Source of the DNA: Mycolicibacterium canariasense
GTDB lineage: Bacteria; Actinomycetota; Actinomycetes; Mycobacteriales; Mycobacteriaceae
Reading direction: 5' to 3'
NCBI RefSeq assembly: GCF_002101555.1
Contig: NZ_LQOL01000050.1
Coordinates: forward strand, 62,001-126,000
DNA: 64,000 nucleotides
Under the pieces are notes generated by a model, which made no database searches, had not been told where the DNA came from, and saw only the letters and a list, made by a program, of their open reading frames with translations. A program made the position numbers and the translations under genes. This document shows positions 45,417-54,291 of this stretch, one piece after another; the first letter of the stretch is position 1; every line of letters starts with the position of its first letter.

Positions 45417-46604
45417 CTAGCGCATCTCGCCCGCGCCGACGTACGGGTACGGGCTCCTGAGAAGATCTTGCTCGGCGAACCGGGACAACCGGAAATCGGA
45501 TTCCGGGATGCGCGGGTCGGCGCTGCGCCCGTCCACCACCAGATCGGCGATCAACCGGCCGACGGCGGGGGCGATCTTGAAGCCGTGCCCGCTGAACCCG
45601 GCCGCCACGATGAGCCCGTCGATACCGGTCGTCGAGATCACCGGATTCCAGTCCGGGGTGACGTCGTAGCACCCGGCGTAGCTGCCGGTGATCGCGGCGT
45701 CGGTGAAGCCCGGGAACCGGGTGCCGACCTTGTCGACGGTGACGTCGATGAACGCATCGGTGGCCCGGTTCAGGTAGTCGTCGGGGTCCGCGGTCTCGCC
45801 GTGGGCCAGATCGCTGTTGCCGAACAGGATTTCGCCGCCCAGCTCGGGGCGCACGTACTGCAGCGAGACCAGATCGGAGAACACCGGCACCTTGCCGATG
45901 TCCAGGCCGGGGGCGATGGTGACGATCTGCTCGCGCACCACCTCGATCGGCACGTCCAGCCCGTACCGGGCCAGGAACGGCCGGGTCCACACTCCGGTGG
46001 CGACGACGACCGTGCCCGCCGCCACGTCGGTGCCGTCGGCCAGCCGCACCCCGGTGACGCGACCGCCGTCGATGAGCAGGTCGGTGACGGTGGTGCCCTG
46101 CCGGACCCGGACGCCGGCCGCCCGTGCCGACACCGAGAAGGCCTGTGCGGTCTGGTAGGCGTCGCCGTAGCCGCCGCGGGCCTCCCAGCCGAACGCCGCG
46201 AACGGTTCCAGATCGGCCCACGGCCACAGCGCGGCGACGTCGGCGCGGTCGATCTCCTCGGTCTGCACCCCGACGGCGCGTTGCGCGGCCAGGCTCTTGC
46301 GCAGGTTCTCGACATTGGGCTCACCGACGCCGACGACGTAGCCCGTCTGTCGGAAACCGATATCGGTCCCGAAGATCTCCTGCGCCTTCTCGAACACCTC
46401 CAGCCCCACCGTGGCCATCGCCGCCAGTGAACTGACCCCGTAGTGGCAGCGCACGATGCCGCTGGACTTACCCGTCATCCCCGATCCGACGGTATTGCGT
46501 TCGGCGACAAGGACATCGGTGATCCCGCGCTGGCTTAACGCCCAGGCGGCCGCCGCCCCTTCCAGCCCGCCGCCGACGATGACGACATCCGCGCTAATGC
46601 TCAT
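45417..46604 (-). CDS. FAD-dependent oxidoreductase, DAO/sarcosine oxidase beta-like
   Basis: 395 residues. The dinucleotide-binding motif is VVIVGGGLEGAAAAWALSQR, with GSGMTGKSSGIVRCHYG as the FAD-loop region and GLIVAAGFSGHGFKIAPAVG near the C-terminus, typical of the DAO family. Relatives oxidise secondary amines such as sarcosine or N-methylglutamate. It overlaps the glutamate-synthase-like gene by 11 bases. With the three Mgs-like subunits upstream, an N-methylglutamate-type amine is a possible substrate, but other heterotetramer subunits are absent here. Confidence 0.88.
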   Translation of the reverse strand: MSISADVVIVGGGLEGAAAAWALSQRGITDVLVAERNTVGSGMTGKSSGIVRCHYGVSSLAAMATVGLEVFEKAQEIFGTDIGFRQTGYVVGVGEPNVENLRKSLAAQRAVGVQTEEIDRADVAALWPWADLEPFAAFGWEARGGYGDAYQTAQAFSVSARAAGVRVRQGTTVTDLLIDGGRVTGVRLADGTDVAAGTVVVATGVWTRPFLARYGLDVPIEVVREQIVTIAPGLDIGKVPVFSDLVSLQYVRPELGGEILFGNSDLAHGETADPDDYLNRATDAFIDVTVDKVGTRFPGFTDAAITGSYAGCYDVTPDWNPVISTTGIDGLIVAAGFSGHGFKIAPAVGRLIADLVVDGRSADPRIPESDFRLSRFAEQDLLRSPYPYVGAGEMR

Positions 46605-47904
46605 GACCGGGAATCCAGTTCGTGCCGGCCAGCGGGACCCGCGCCATGGCGGCGGCTTCGATGGTGATCGCGACCAGATCCTCGGGCTCCAGGTGGGTGA
46701 CGTGCGCCTTGCCGCACGCCCGGGCGATGGTCTGGGCCTCCATGGTCAGCACCCGCAGATAGTTGGCCAGCCGGCGGCCGCCTTCGACCGAATCGAAACG
46801 GGCGGCCAGCTCCGGGTCCTGCGTGGTGATACCCGCAGGGTCACGACCGTCCTGGAAATCATCGTAGAAACCCGCTGCGCTGCCGAGCTTTTCGTACTCG
46901 GCGGCGTAGCGCGGGTGGTTGTCCCCGAGCGCGATCAGCGCCGCGGTGCCGATGGCCACCGCGTCCGCGCCCAGGGCCAGGGCCTTGGCGACGTCGGCGC
47001 CGGACCGGATGCCGCCACTGACGATCAACTGCACCCCGCTCGGCCCGCCGCGGTGCACACCGAGTTCCTGCAGCGCCTGCACGGCCTGCGGGATCGCGGC
47101 CAGCGTCGGGATCCCGACGTGCTCGATGAACACCTCCTGGGTGGCCGCGGTGCCGCCCTGCATGCCGTCGACCACCACCACGTCGGCGCCGGCGTGCACG
47201 GCCAGTTTGACGTCGTAATAGGTGCGAGTCGCACCGACTTTGACGTAGATCGGCTTCTCCCAGTCGGTGATCTCCCGCAGCTCGTTGATCTTGATGGTGA
47301 GATCGTCCGGGCCGGTCCAGTCCGGGTGCCGGCATGCCGAGCGCTGGTCGATGCCCTCGGGCAGGGTGCGCATCCCGGCCACCCGCGGGGAGATCTTCTG
47401 CCCCAGCAGCATTCCGCCGCCGCCGGGCTTGGCGCCCTGACCCAGCACCACCTCGATGGCATCGGCCTTGCGCAGGTCGTCGGGATTCATCCCGTACCGC
47501 GACGGAAGATACTGGTACACAAGGTGCTTGCTCTGCCCGCGCTCCTCGGGGGTCATACCGCCGTCACCGGTGGTGGTCGACGTGCCGGCTTCGCTGGCGC
47601 CGCGGCCCAACGCCTCCTTGGCCGGGCCGGACAGCGCGCCGAAGCTCATGCCGGCAATGGTGACCGGAATATCCAGGTGCAGTGGGTGTTTGGCGTGCCG
47701 TCCGCCGAGCACCACGTCGGTGCCGCAGCGCTCCCGGTACCCTTCCAGCGGATAACGGGACATCGACGCGCCGAGGAACAGCAGGTCGTCGAAATGCGGC
47801 AGTGGGCGTTTGGCGCCCCAACCGCGGATGTCGTAGATACCGGTCTCGGCCGCCCGCTGGATATCGGCGATCGTGTTTCGGTCGAAGGTGGCGGATTCAC
47901 GCAT
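46594..47904 (-). CDS. FMN-binding glutamate synthase-like subunit (MgsC/GlxD type)
   Basis: 436 residues, the FMN/Fe-S-type synthase barrel of glutamate synthases as a separate protein. PVTIAGMSFGALSGPAKEAL, TTTGDGGMTPEERG, VLGQGAKPGGGGMLLGQKIS and AGADVVVVDGMQGGTAA are conserved; VSGGIRSGADVAKALALGAD binds the FMN phosphate. In N-methylglutamate synthase this subunit transfers the amino group from the glutaminase-like partner. The TGATG junction couples it to the GXGXG subunit. Confidence 0.92.
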   Translation of the reverse strand: MRESATFDRNTIADIQRAAETGIYDIRGWGAKRPLPHFDDLLFLGASMSRYPLEGYRERCGTDVVLGGRHAKHPLHLDIPVTIAGMSFGALSGPAKEALGRGASEAGTSTTTGDGGMTPEERGQSKHLVYQYLPSRYGMNPDDLRKADAIEVVLGQGAKPGGGGMLLGQKISPRVAGMRTLPEGIDQRSACRHPDWTGPDDLTIKINELREITDWEKPIYVKVGATRTYYDVKLAVHAGADVVVVDGMQGGTAATQEVFIEHVGIPTLAAIPQAVQALQELGVHRGGPSGVQLIVSGGIRSGADVAKALALGADAVAIGTAALIALGDNHPRYAAEYEKLGSAAGFYDDFQDGRDPAGITTQDPELAARFDSVEGGRRLANYLRVLTMEAQTIARACGKAHVTHLEPEDLVAITIEAAAMARVPLAGTNWIPGHEH

Positions 47905-48593
47905 CAGTAGGCACTCGCATTGTCGACGTGGAAGTGGTAGAGGGTCCGCGCCGATCCGTACCGGGTGTATTCGGCGGTGTCATCGGCATAGCCGGCCGCG
48001 GCGAGCAGTTCGGCCAGTTCGGCGTGGTGTTCGGGCCGCATCGGTTTGGCCACGCAATCGGCCCCGAGGGAGGCGACCTCGCCGCGCACGTAGAGCCGTG
48101 CTTCGTAGATCGAATCGCCAAGGGCTTCACCGGCATCGCCGCGTACCACCAGGCGCCCGGCTTGGGCCATGAACGCACTCATGTGACCGATGCTGCCACC
48201 GACCACGATGTCGACACCCTTCATCGAGATACCGCAGCGCGCCGCGGCGTCGCCCTCGATGACCAGCAGCCCACCGTGGGCGGTGGCCCCGGCCGACTGT
48301 GAGGCGTTGCCCTTCACCCGCACCGACCCGCTCATCATGTTCTCGGCCACGCCGGTGCCGGCATTGCCGTCGATGGTGACGTGGGCGTGCTGGTTCATGC
48401 CTGCGGCGTAGTAGCCGACATGCCCTTCGACGGTCACCGTGATCGGCGCGTCGAGTCCGACGGCAACGTTGTGCGCGCCGTCGGGATGGGTGATGACGAA
48501 CTCACCGGTCACACCCGGCTTGTGTAGTGCGGCATTGACCTCGCGCAGCGGCATGCCGTGCAGATCGAATCCCGTCAGGGTCACCTGGTCCAT
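47904..48593 (-). CDS. Glutamate synthase GXGXG-domain subunit (MgsB/GlxC type)
   Basis: 229 residues forming a right-handed beta-helix of glycine repeats: GHVGYYAAGMNQHAHVTIDG, NAGTGVAENMMSGSVRVKGN, GGLLVIEGDAAARCGISMKG and GGSIGHMSAFMAQAGRLVVR. This domain is the structural spine of glutamate synthase, here encoded separately between the amidotransferase-like and synthase-like subunits. ATG at 48593 overlaps the upstream gene by 13 bases. Confidence 0.92.
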   Translation of the reverse strand: MDQVTLTGFDLHGMPLREVNAALHKPGVTGEFVITHPDGAHNVAVGLDAPITVTVEGHVGYYAAGMNQHAHVTIDGNAGTGVAENMMSGSVRVKGNASQSAGATAHGGLLVIEGDAAARCGISMKGVDIVVGGSIGHMSAFMAQAGRLVVRGDAGEALGDSIYEARLYVRGEVASLGADCVAKPMRPEHHAELAELLAAAGYADDTAEYTRYGSARTLYHFHVDNASAY

Positions 48594-49450
48594 GCGTACA
48601 CCACTTCCGGCTCGGGTTCCCAGATCTTGGCTTCTTCCACTCCCGGCAGGCCCGCCAGCGCGCGGTACTCGCTGGCCATGGCCACCCAGTTGGGCGTCTC
48701 GGCGATCACCGCCGGTTTGCATGCGATGGCGTCGCGCACCACCGCGAAGGAGTCGCGGTTGGACACCAGCAGTGTGTAGAAGCCGTCGAACGTGGCGCAC
48801 AGCTCCTTGAGTGCGCTCTCCACGTCCCGGCCCGCGGCCAGCTGTTCGGCCACGAATCGCGCGCCCACCTCGGTGTCGTTCTCACTGTCGAATTGAACTC
48901 CGGCCCTGCGGAGTTCGCGGCGAATGGTGGCGTGGTTGGCGAACGACCCGTTGTGCACCAGACATTGTTGCGGCCCCACGGTGTAGGGGTGGCAGCCCGA
49001 CGGGGTGACCGCGGATTCGGTGGCCATCCGGGTGTGCCCGACACCTTGCCAGCCCTGGGCCTTGGCCAGGCCCCACCCGTCGGTCAGCGCGCGCGGGTTG
49101 CCGACGCCCTTGAGCACCGCCAGGTCGGCACCGAACCCGGCCACCAACGCCTCGGGGTAGGCCGCCCGCACCCGCGCCAGCAGATCCTCGGAGGAGGTGT
49201 CGGCCGTCAGGAGATACGTCGAATCGGCCTGTACCACCGCAACATCGGGGCCCAGGTCGGGGGCCATCTCGATATCGGTGACCGATACGCAGCCCTTCCC
49301 CGGCGGCGACCACACCGGGTCGCCGTATACGGCCACCCCGGCCGAATCCGAGCCGCGGTCGGCCATTTCACACAACATCCCGGTGAGCAGTTCACCCAGC
49401 CGGGGGTAGAGCTCCGGTGTGCGCAGGTGTAGCCCCACGATCCCGCACAT
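48581..49450 (-). CDS. Class II glutamine amidotransferase-like subunit (MgsA/GlxB type)
   Basis: 289 residues starting MCGIVGLHL, so Cys2 becomes the N-terminal nucleophile of an Ntn glutaminase. HTRMATESAVTPSGCHPYT and QCLVHNGSFANHATIRREL carry the glutamine-binding Arg, Asn and Gly. It would release ammonia, or transfer from gamma-glutamylmethylamide, to the synthase subunit. It follows glnT by 19 bases with AAGGGAG upstream of ATG 49450. Confidence 0.93.
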   Translation of the reverse strand: MCGIVGLHLRTPELYPRLGELLTGMLCEMADRGSDSAGVAVYGDPVWSPPGKGCVSVTDIEMAPDLGPDVAVVQADSTYLLTADTSSEDLLARVRAAYPEALVAGFGADLAVLKGVGNPRALTDGWGLAKAQGWQGVGHTRMATESAVTPSGCHPYTVGPQQCLVHNGSFANHATIRRELRRAGVQFDSENDTEVGARFVAEQLAAGRDVESALKELCATFDGFYTLLVSNRDSFAVVRDAIACKPAVIAETPNWVAMASEYRALAGLPGVEEAKIWEPEPEVVYAWTR

Positions 49451-49469
49451 AGGTTGTCTCCCTTTGTTT

Positions 49470-50774
49470 TCAGAAGGCGGTCAGATAGGAGTCGACCTCC
49501 CACGGCGCGACGGTGCCGTGGTAGGTGAAGAACTCTTCGCGTTTGATGCCGGCGAAATACGACGCGACGCCCGCACCCGCGGTGTCGAGCACCCCGGTGA
49601 TCACCGCGTCGGTCTCCAACTCGTCGACGGCGTGCAGCAACGTGGGCGGCAACGTCGACGGCCCCTGGGCGCCGACATCACCGGGGTCCAGGCTGCGCTT
49701 GATGCCGTCGATACCGGCCCCGAGCGCGGCCGCGATCGCCAGGTACGGATTGGCCGCGCCGTCGCCGCCGCGGAGTTCGACGCGCTGATTGTCCGGCACC
49801 CGGATGTAGTGGGTGCGGTCGTTGCCGCCGTAGCTCGGTTTGCGCGGCGCCCAGGATGCTCCCGAGGCGGTGCTGGTGGCGCCGGTGCGCTTGTAGGAGT
49901 TGACGGTGGGCGCGACGACGGCCTGCAACGCACAGGCGTGATCCAGGATGCCGCCGATGAATCCGTATGCGGTGTCGGACAATCCGAGGCCCCGGGCGTC
50001 CTGTTCGGCCGGGAACACCGGGGTGCCGGCGCTGGTCAGCGACAGGTGCAGATGCAGCCCGTTGCCGGTGCGATCGGCGAACGGTTTGGGCATGAAGGTG
50101 GCGACCATGCCGCGTTCGGCGGCGATCATCGACAACAGGTAGCGCAGCGTGATCACCCGGTCGGCGGTGGTGAGGGCGTCGGCGAACTGGAAGTTCTGCT
50201 CGAACTGTCCGTTGCCGTCCTCGTGGTCGTTGGCGTAGTTGGACCAGCCCAGCGTGTTCATCGCGGTGGAGATCGCGGTGAGGTGGTCATACATCCGGGT
50301 GACGCCCCGTGCGTCGTAACAGGGTTGGGCCGCGGTATCGGCGGCGTCGGCGGTGACCAGGGTGCCGTCGGCCGCGCGGCGCAGCAGGAAGTACTCGACC
50401 TCCGCACCCACCCACGGCTCGAAGCCGGCGTCGGCCACCTGCTCGATGAGCCCCTTGAGGATGATCCGCGGCGCGTACGGCCACGGCTCGCCCTGAACGT
50501 GCGGGTCGCAATGCACCAGGGCCAATCCCTCCTTGATGAACGGGATCGGGGTGAACGACGCCGGGTCGGGCAGGGCCATCAGGTCGGGGTCCTTGGGCTG
50601 TTGCCCCATGGCGCCGACGGCATACCCGGCGAAGCCGACCCCCTCGGTGGCCAGCTGGTCGACGGCTTCGACGGGAACCAGTTTGGCGCACGGCTTTCCG
50701 CGCAGGTCGACGAACAGGGCAAGGATGAAGGTGGTACCGGATTGCTGGGCTTGGGTGGCTAGATCGGGCGGCAT
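49470..50774 (-). CDS. glnT: Glutamine synthetase-family protein, GlnT / gamma-glutamylmethylamide synthetase-like
   Basis: 434 residues of the type III-like GlnT group. Metal and substrate segments are FEPWVGAEVEYFLLRR, NDHEDGNGQFEQNFQF, PFADRTGNGLHLHLSL, VNSYKRTGATSTASGASWAP, YGGNDRTHYIRVPDNQ and VELRGGDGAANPYL. It ligates glutamate with ammonia or a small amine such as methylamine. It heads the glutamate-synthase-like genes and follows Amt, matching the nitrogen-limitation cluster I remember in M. smegmatis. ATG at 50774 has AGGAG seven bases upstream. Confidence 0.9.
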   Translation of the reverse strand: MPPDLATQAQQSGTTFILALFVDLRGKPCAKLVPVEAVDQLATEGVGFAGYAVGAMGQQPKDPDLMALPDPASFTPIPFIKEGLALVHCDPHVQGEPWPYAPRIILKGLIEQVADAGFEPWVGAEVEYFLLRRAADGTLVTADAADTAAQPCYDARGVTRMYDHLTAISTAMNTLGWSNYANDHEDGNGQFEQNFQFADALTTADRVITLRYLLSMIAAERGMVATFMPKPFADRTGNGLHLHLSLTSAGTPVFPAEQDARGLGLSDTAYGFIGGILDHACALQAVVAPTVNSYKRTGATSTASGASWAPRKPSYGGNDRTHYIRVPDNQRVELRGGDGAANPYLAIAAALGAGIDGIKRSLDPGDVGAQGPSTLPPTLLHAVDELETDAVITGVLDTAGAGVASYFAGIKREEFFTYHGTVAPWEVDSYLTAF

Positions 50775-50842
50775 GACTGTCTCCTAATGGGAACCAGAGT
50801 ATCTTACGGTGAAACTTCGATGGGCCAAAGAAAGCCCGGTGA

Positions 50843-50873
50843 CCAGCCGGCGCAGGAGCGCTGCGCCGGCTGG
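50843..50873 (-). terminator. Hairpin between amt and glnT
   Basis: Arms CCAGCCGGCGCAG (50843-50855) and CTGCGCCGGCTGG (50861-50873) form a perfect 13-bp stem with a five-base loop. On the minus strand it is followed by TTTCTTTGG after nine bases. It should end amt transcripts, with glnT read partly through it or from its own promoter (TAAGAT lies near 50805). Confidence 0.7.
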
Positions 50874-50886
50874 AGCCGGGTCCTGA

Positions 50887-50905
50887 TTGCTCCTCGCGTC
50901 CGCGG
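50887..50905. repeat. Orphan copy of a dispersed 19-mer
   Basis: TTGCTCCTCGCGTCCGCGG lies seven bases downstream of the amt stop. Its first 18 bases occur exactly at 58178-58195 in the nitroreductase repeats, and with one mismatch at 34154-34171 in front of gatD. Confidence 0.75.
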
Positions 50906-50912
50906 GTGTAGG

Positions 50913-52172
50913 TCAGGCGGACGCGAGCTCGTAGGCCGCGTCCCGGTGGACGTGGGTGTCGATGCCCTTCTCCTCTTCCTCGGGCGAGATGCGGATGCCG
51001 ATCGTCTTCTTGATGGCGAAGGCGATGACATACGCGATGACGAAGGAATAGGCCATGACCGCCGCGGCGGCGATCGCCTGCTTGGCCAGCTGGCCGAGGC
51101 CGCCGCCGTAGAACAGACCGTTGGTGGCATTGGGCATGGAATCGCTGGCCAGCAGGCCGATCATCAACGTGCCGATGACGCCACCGACGAGGTGCACGCC
51201 CACCACGTCCAGTGAGTCGTCGTAGCCGAACTTCTCCTTCAGCCCCACCGCGAATGGGCAGATGGCCCCGGCGACCAGGCCCAGGATGATCGCGCCGACC
51301 GGGGTGACCGCGCCACACGCGGGGGTGATGGCGACCAGGCCGGTGATGGCACCGGCCGCGGCGCCGACCCCGGTGACGTGACCGTCCTTGAACTTCTCGA
51401 CGGCCAGCCAGGCCAGGGTGGCCGCGCAGGTGGCGACGAAGGTGGTGACCATGACGATGGCGGCCGAGTTGCCGGCGGCCAGGGCCGAACCGCCGTTGAA
51501 CGCGTACCAGCCGGCCCACAGCAGCCCCGCGCCCAGCAGGGTCAGCGGGACGTTGTGCGGCTTGCGCAGCTGGCCCCAGTTGGCGGCCTTGCCGAGCACG
51601 ATCGCGACCGCCAGCGCGGCCGCGCCGGCGTTGATGTGCACGGCGGTGCCGCCGGCGAAGTCGATGGCCTTGAGGCTGTTGGCGATCCAGCCGCCGACCG
51701 AGTCCTTGGTGACGACGCCGTCGAAGGCGAACACCCAGTGCGCGACCGGGAAGTACACCAGCACCGCCCACAAGGTGGCGAACAACATCCAGGCGCCGAA
51801 TTTCATCCGGTCGGCCGCGGCGCCGGAGATGAGCGCGACGGTGATGGCCGCGAAGAGCGCCTGGAACAGCGCGAACAGGCTCACCGGCAAGCCGTTGATG
51901 GTGGTCTGCGATTCCAGGAGATCCTTCATGCCGGCGAACTCGGTGAGGCTGCCGACCAGGCCGGATTCGCCGATGGAGGTGCCGAAGGTCATCGAGAAGC
52001 CGAACAGCACCCAGAGCACGCCGACGATGGCGACCGCACCGAAGGTCATCATCATCATGTTGGTCGAACTCTTCACGGAGACCATGCCTCCGTAGAACAG
52101 TGCGAGGCCGGGGATCATCATCGTGAGGCCGATGATGCAACAGAGCATGAATGCGGTGGTTCCGGTATCCAT
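50913..52172 (-). CDS. amt: Ammonium transporter
   Basis: 419 residues with eleven membrane segments. GLALFYGGMVSVKSSTNMMM, FAGGTAVHINAGAAALAVAI with the first pore His, and SLDVVGVHLVGGVIGTLMIG with the second pore His are Amt signatures. It imports ammonium under nitrogen limitation. I chose ATG 52172, six bases after AGGAG; ATG 52178 abuts that site. A GlnR-like box lies about 55 bases upstream. No glnK follows; glnT does. Confidence 0.95.
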   Translation of the reverse strand: MDTGTTAFMLCCIIGLTMMIPGLALFYGGMVSVKSSTNMMMMTFGAVAIVGVLWVLFGFSMTFGTSIGESGLVGSLTEFAGMKDLLESQTTINGLPVSLFALFQALFAAITVALISGAAADRMKFGAWMLFATLWAVLVYFPVAHWVFAFDGVVTKDSVGGWIANSLKAIDFAGGTAVHINAGAAALAVAIVLGKAANWGQLRKPHNVPLTLLGAGLLWAGWYAFNGGSALAAGNSAAIVMVTTFVATCAATLAWLAVEKFKDGHVTGVGAAAGAITGLVAITPACGAVTPVGAIILGLVAGAICPFAVGLKEKFGYDDSLDVVGVHLVGGVIGTLMIGLLASDSMPNATNGLFYGGGLGQLAKQAIAAAAVMAYSFVIAYVIAFAIKKTIGIRISPEEEEKGIDTHVHRDAAYELASA

Positions 52173-52225
52173 ATACATCTCCTGAGGGGGCGCGGCCGCC
52201 AGGCCGATCACTGGCAGTAGACGAT

Positions 52226-52238
52226 GTTTCTGTTACGT
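52226..52238. promoter_or_regulatory. Candidate GlnR box upstream of amt
   Basis: GTTTCTGTTACGT reads on the minus strand as ACGTAACAGAAAC, fitting the mycobacterial AC-n9-AC GlnR pattern with a GAAAC half. It lies 54-66 bases before the amt start, where an activator would sit. GlnR control of amt is known in mycobacteria; this site is inferred. Confidence 0.5.
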
Positions 52239-52341
52239 AGACAGGATTGCCGTGTTGCCGCCGGGTAAATGACCGCCGCCGGTTCACTGGCACCCGACTC
52301 CCGCATCGTCTGTAAACGCCTCGTGTCCGGCGCGTAACGTT

Positions 52342-52366
52342 CCATTTGGAGTACTGCCATTTGGAA
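52342..52366. repeat. Direct repeats CCATTTGGA upstream of the NCS1 permease
   Basis: CCATTTGGA occurs at 52342-52350 and again at 52357-52365, 15 bases apart, in the 324-base gap between amt and the permease. ATTTGGAA at 52359-52366 recurs on the minus strand upstream of fmdA (57308-57301), suggesting one regulator for both. The rest of the gap holds the GlnR-like box and no gene. Confidence 0.5.
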
Positions 52367-52496
52367 GTAACGGTGTTAGTTTCCTTGCGGCGGAGCAGAT
52401 TCCGCCGCAGTGCCTCATCGCGTCGCCAGCGCCGTCCGAACGCGAATCCCTTATGAGTCGGCCGCTCCCGCACGGGACGCGGTGAGGAGACAACAC

Positions 52497-54233
52497 ATGA
52501 CGTCATCTGAGCAACCGGTGGGCGAGGTGCAGGTACATCCCACCGCCGCGCCGCCCGGCAGCGGGCCGTGGGCCCGCTTCGTCACCTGGGCCGGCCAGGA
52601 CACCATCGAGGACTTTTCCCTGCGCTATGCCCCCAAGTCGTTCCGCAAGTGGAGCCCGATGGCCTGCGCGGTGGCCGCCCTCGGCGGTATCGCCTACCTG
52701 GCCGACTATTCGATTGGCGCCTCCATCGCGGTGACCCACGGCTCGGCCAGCGCGGTGGTGGCGATCCTGGTCGCCGCCGTCACCATCTTCCTCACCGGCA
52801 TCCCGATCGCCTATTACGCCGCGAAGTACAACATCGACATGGACCTGCTCACCCGCGGGGCGGGCTTCGGGTACTTCGGATCGACGTTGACCAGCCTGAT
52901 CTACGCCAGTTTCTGTTTCATCTTCTTCGCCCTCGAAGGGGCGATCATGGCGCAGGCGATGAAGCTGGCGTTCCATCTGCCGCTGGCCCTGGGATACATC
53001 ATCGGCTCGTTGATCATCATCCCGTTGGTGCTCTACGGCATGACCGCGCTGGCCAAGTTCCAGGTGTGGACCCAGCCGCTGTGGCTGGTGCTGTTCGTCG
53101 CGCCCATCGCGTTCATCGCATCGGCCGATCCGGACGGGTTCCACGGCTTCCTGTCCTGGGCGGGAGACGGGGGCAGTGAGCGGGTCACCGCGATCGGTGT
53201 GGGCGCCGGTGCCGGCGTGGCGCTGTCGCTGATTGCCCAGATCGGTGAGCAGGTCGACTATCTGCGCTTCATGCCGGAGAAGTCCGAAACGCCAGCGTTG
53301 CGCTGGTGGGCGGCGGTGCTGGCCGCCGGTCCCGGGTGGGTGATCCTCGGTGCGGCCAAGCAGATCTGCGGTGCGTTCCTCGCGTTCTACGTCGCGGGCA
53401 AGGTCGGTTTCACCGCCGCCACCGAACCGATCGAACAGTTCCTCGGTGGCTTCGGGTCGGTGATTCACAACGACACCGTGGCGTTGGGGCTCGCGACGTT
53501 GATGGTGCTGCTGTCGCAGGTCAAGATCAACGTGACCAATGCCTACTCGGGTTCGCTGTCGTGGTCGAACTTCTTCAGCCGGGTCCTGCACGTGCACCCG
53601 GGCCGCGTCGTCTACCTCGCGCTGCACATCGCGATCGCGCTCTCGCTGATGTTGGGCAACATGTTCGCGGTGCTCAACACCATTCTGGGCTTCTACTCGA
53701 ACGTGGCGATCGCGTGGGTGGGCGCGATCGTGGCCGACCTGGTGATCAACAAGCCGCTGCTGAAGCTCAGCCCGCCCTACGTGGAGTTCAAGCGCGCCTA
53801 CCTGTACAGCATCAACCCGGTGGGCTTCGTGTCGATGATGGTGGGCTCGTTCTTCTCGATCTTGGCCTTCTTCAACGCTTTCGGGCCACTGCTGGCGGCC
53901 TGGTCGCCGTACCTGGCCCTGAGCCTGGCATTCGTGCTGTCCCCGGTGATCTGCATCGCCACCAAGGGCAAGTACTACCTGGCCCGGCCCAACCCGCTGC
54001 GCGAAGAGATCGAGAAGGAACCGCTGTGGGCGGGGCAGACCCTACTCGACATCGTCGACAACAAGCGCTACGAACTGCCGGATATGGTGCACGACTGCCC
54101 GTTCCACCACGGGCCGGTGTCATCGCTGACCTGCACCCTGACCAAGGACTGCCACGACATGTGCAAGACCGGTGATCATGCCACCTCGGCAGCCTCGGAC
54201 GCCCTGCGCGCCGAACTGAGTCAGCGGGCCTGA
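52497..54233 (+). CDS. NCS1-family cytosine/purine/allantoin permease
   Basis: 578 residues with about twelve membrane segments (GYIIGSLIIIPLVLYGMTAL and others). DFSLRYAPKSFRKWSPMACA and the intramembrane glycine-rich region are NCS1-like; these carriers import nucleobases, hydantoins, allantoin or small amides with Na+/H+. An unusual soluble tail after the last helix contains CPFHH, C, C and C within 25 residues (about 533-556), which could bind a metal. ATG at 52497 has GAGGAG seven bases upstream. Context with formamidase suggests an amide or purine-derived nitrogen source. Confidence 0.88.
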   Translation: MTSSEQPVGEVQVHPTAAPPGSGPWARFVTWAGQDTIEDFSLRYAPKSFRKWSPMACAVAALGGIAYLADYSIGASIAVTHGSASAVVAILVAAVTIFLTGIPIAYYAAKYNIDMDLLTRGAGFGYFGSTLTSLIYASFCFIFFALEGAIMAQAMKLAFHLPLALGYIIGSLIIIPLVLYGMTALAKFQVWTQPLWLVLFVAPIAFIASADPDGFHGFLSWAGDGGSERVTAIGVGAGAGVALSLIAQIGEQVDYLRFMPEKSETPALRWWAAVLAAGPGWVILGAAKQICGAFLAFYVAGKVGFTAATEPIEQFLGGFGSVIHNDTVALGLATLMVLLSQVKINVTNAYSGSLSWSNFFSRVLHVHPGRVVYLALHIAIALSLMLGNMFAVLNTILGFYSNVAIAWVGAIVADLVINKPLLKLSPPYVEFKRAYLYSINPVGFVSMMVGSFFSILAFFNAFGPLLAAWSPYLALSLAFVLSPVICIATKGKYYLARPNPLREEIEKEPLWAGQTLLDIVDNKRYELPDMVHDCPFHHGPVSSLTCTLTKDCHDMCKTGDHATSAASDALRAELSQRA

Positions 54234-54249
54234 GCCCGCGCACCGCAAG

Positions 54250-54290
54250 CGAATCCCGCCGCACCGGGCCCACCGGTGCGGCGGGATTCG
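54250..54290. terminator. Strong bidirectional terminator hairpin
   Basis: Two perfect 18-base arms (54250-54267 and 54273-54290) with loop GCCCA lie between the stops of the convergent permease and AmiC-like genes. The palindrome serves both directions. Confidence 0.85.
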
Positions 54291-54291
54291 T

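Noticed and set aside
50287..52506. 739-residue minus-strand open frame across glnT, the intergenic region and amt
   Set aside because: It crosses a strong hairpin and is out of frame with both recognised genes; composition is that of a shadow.
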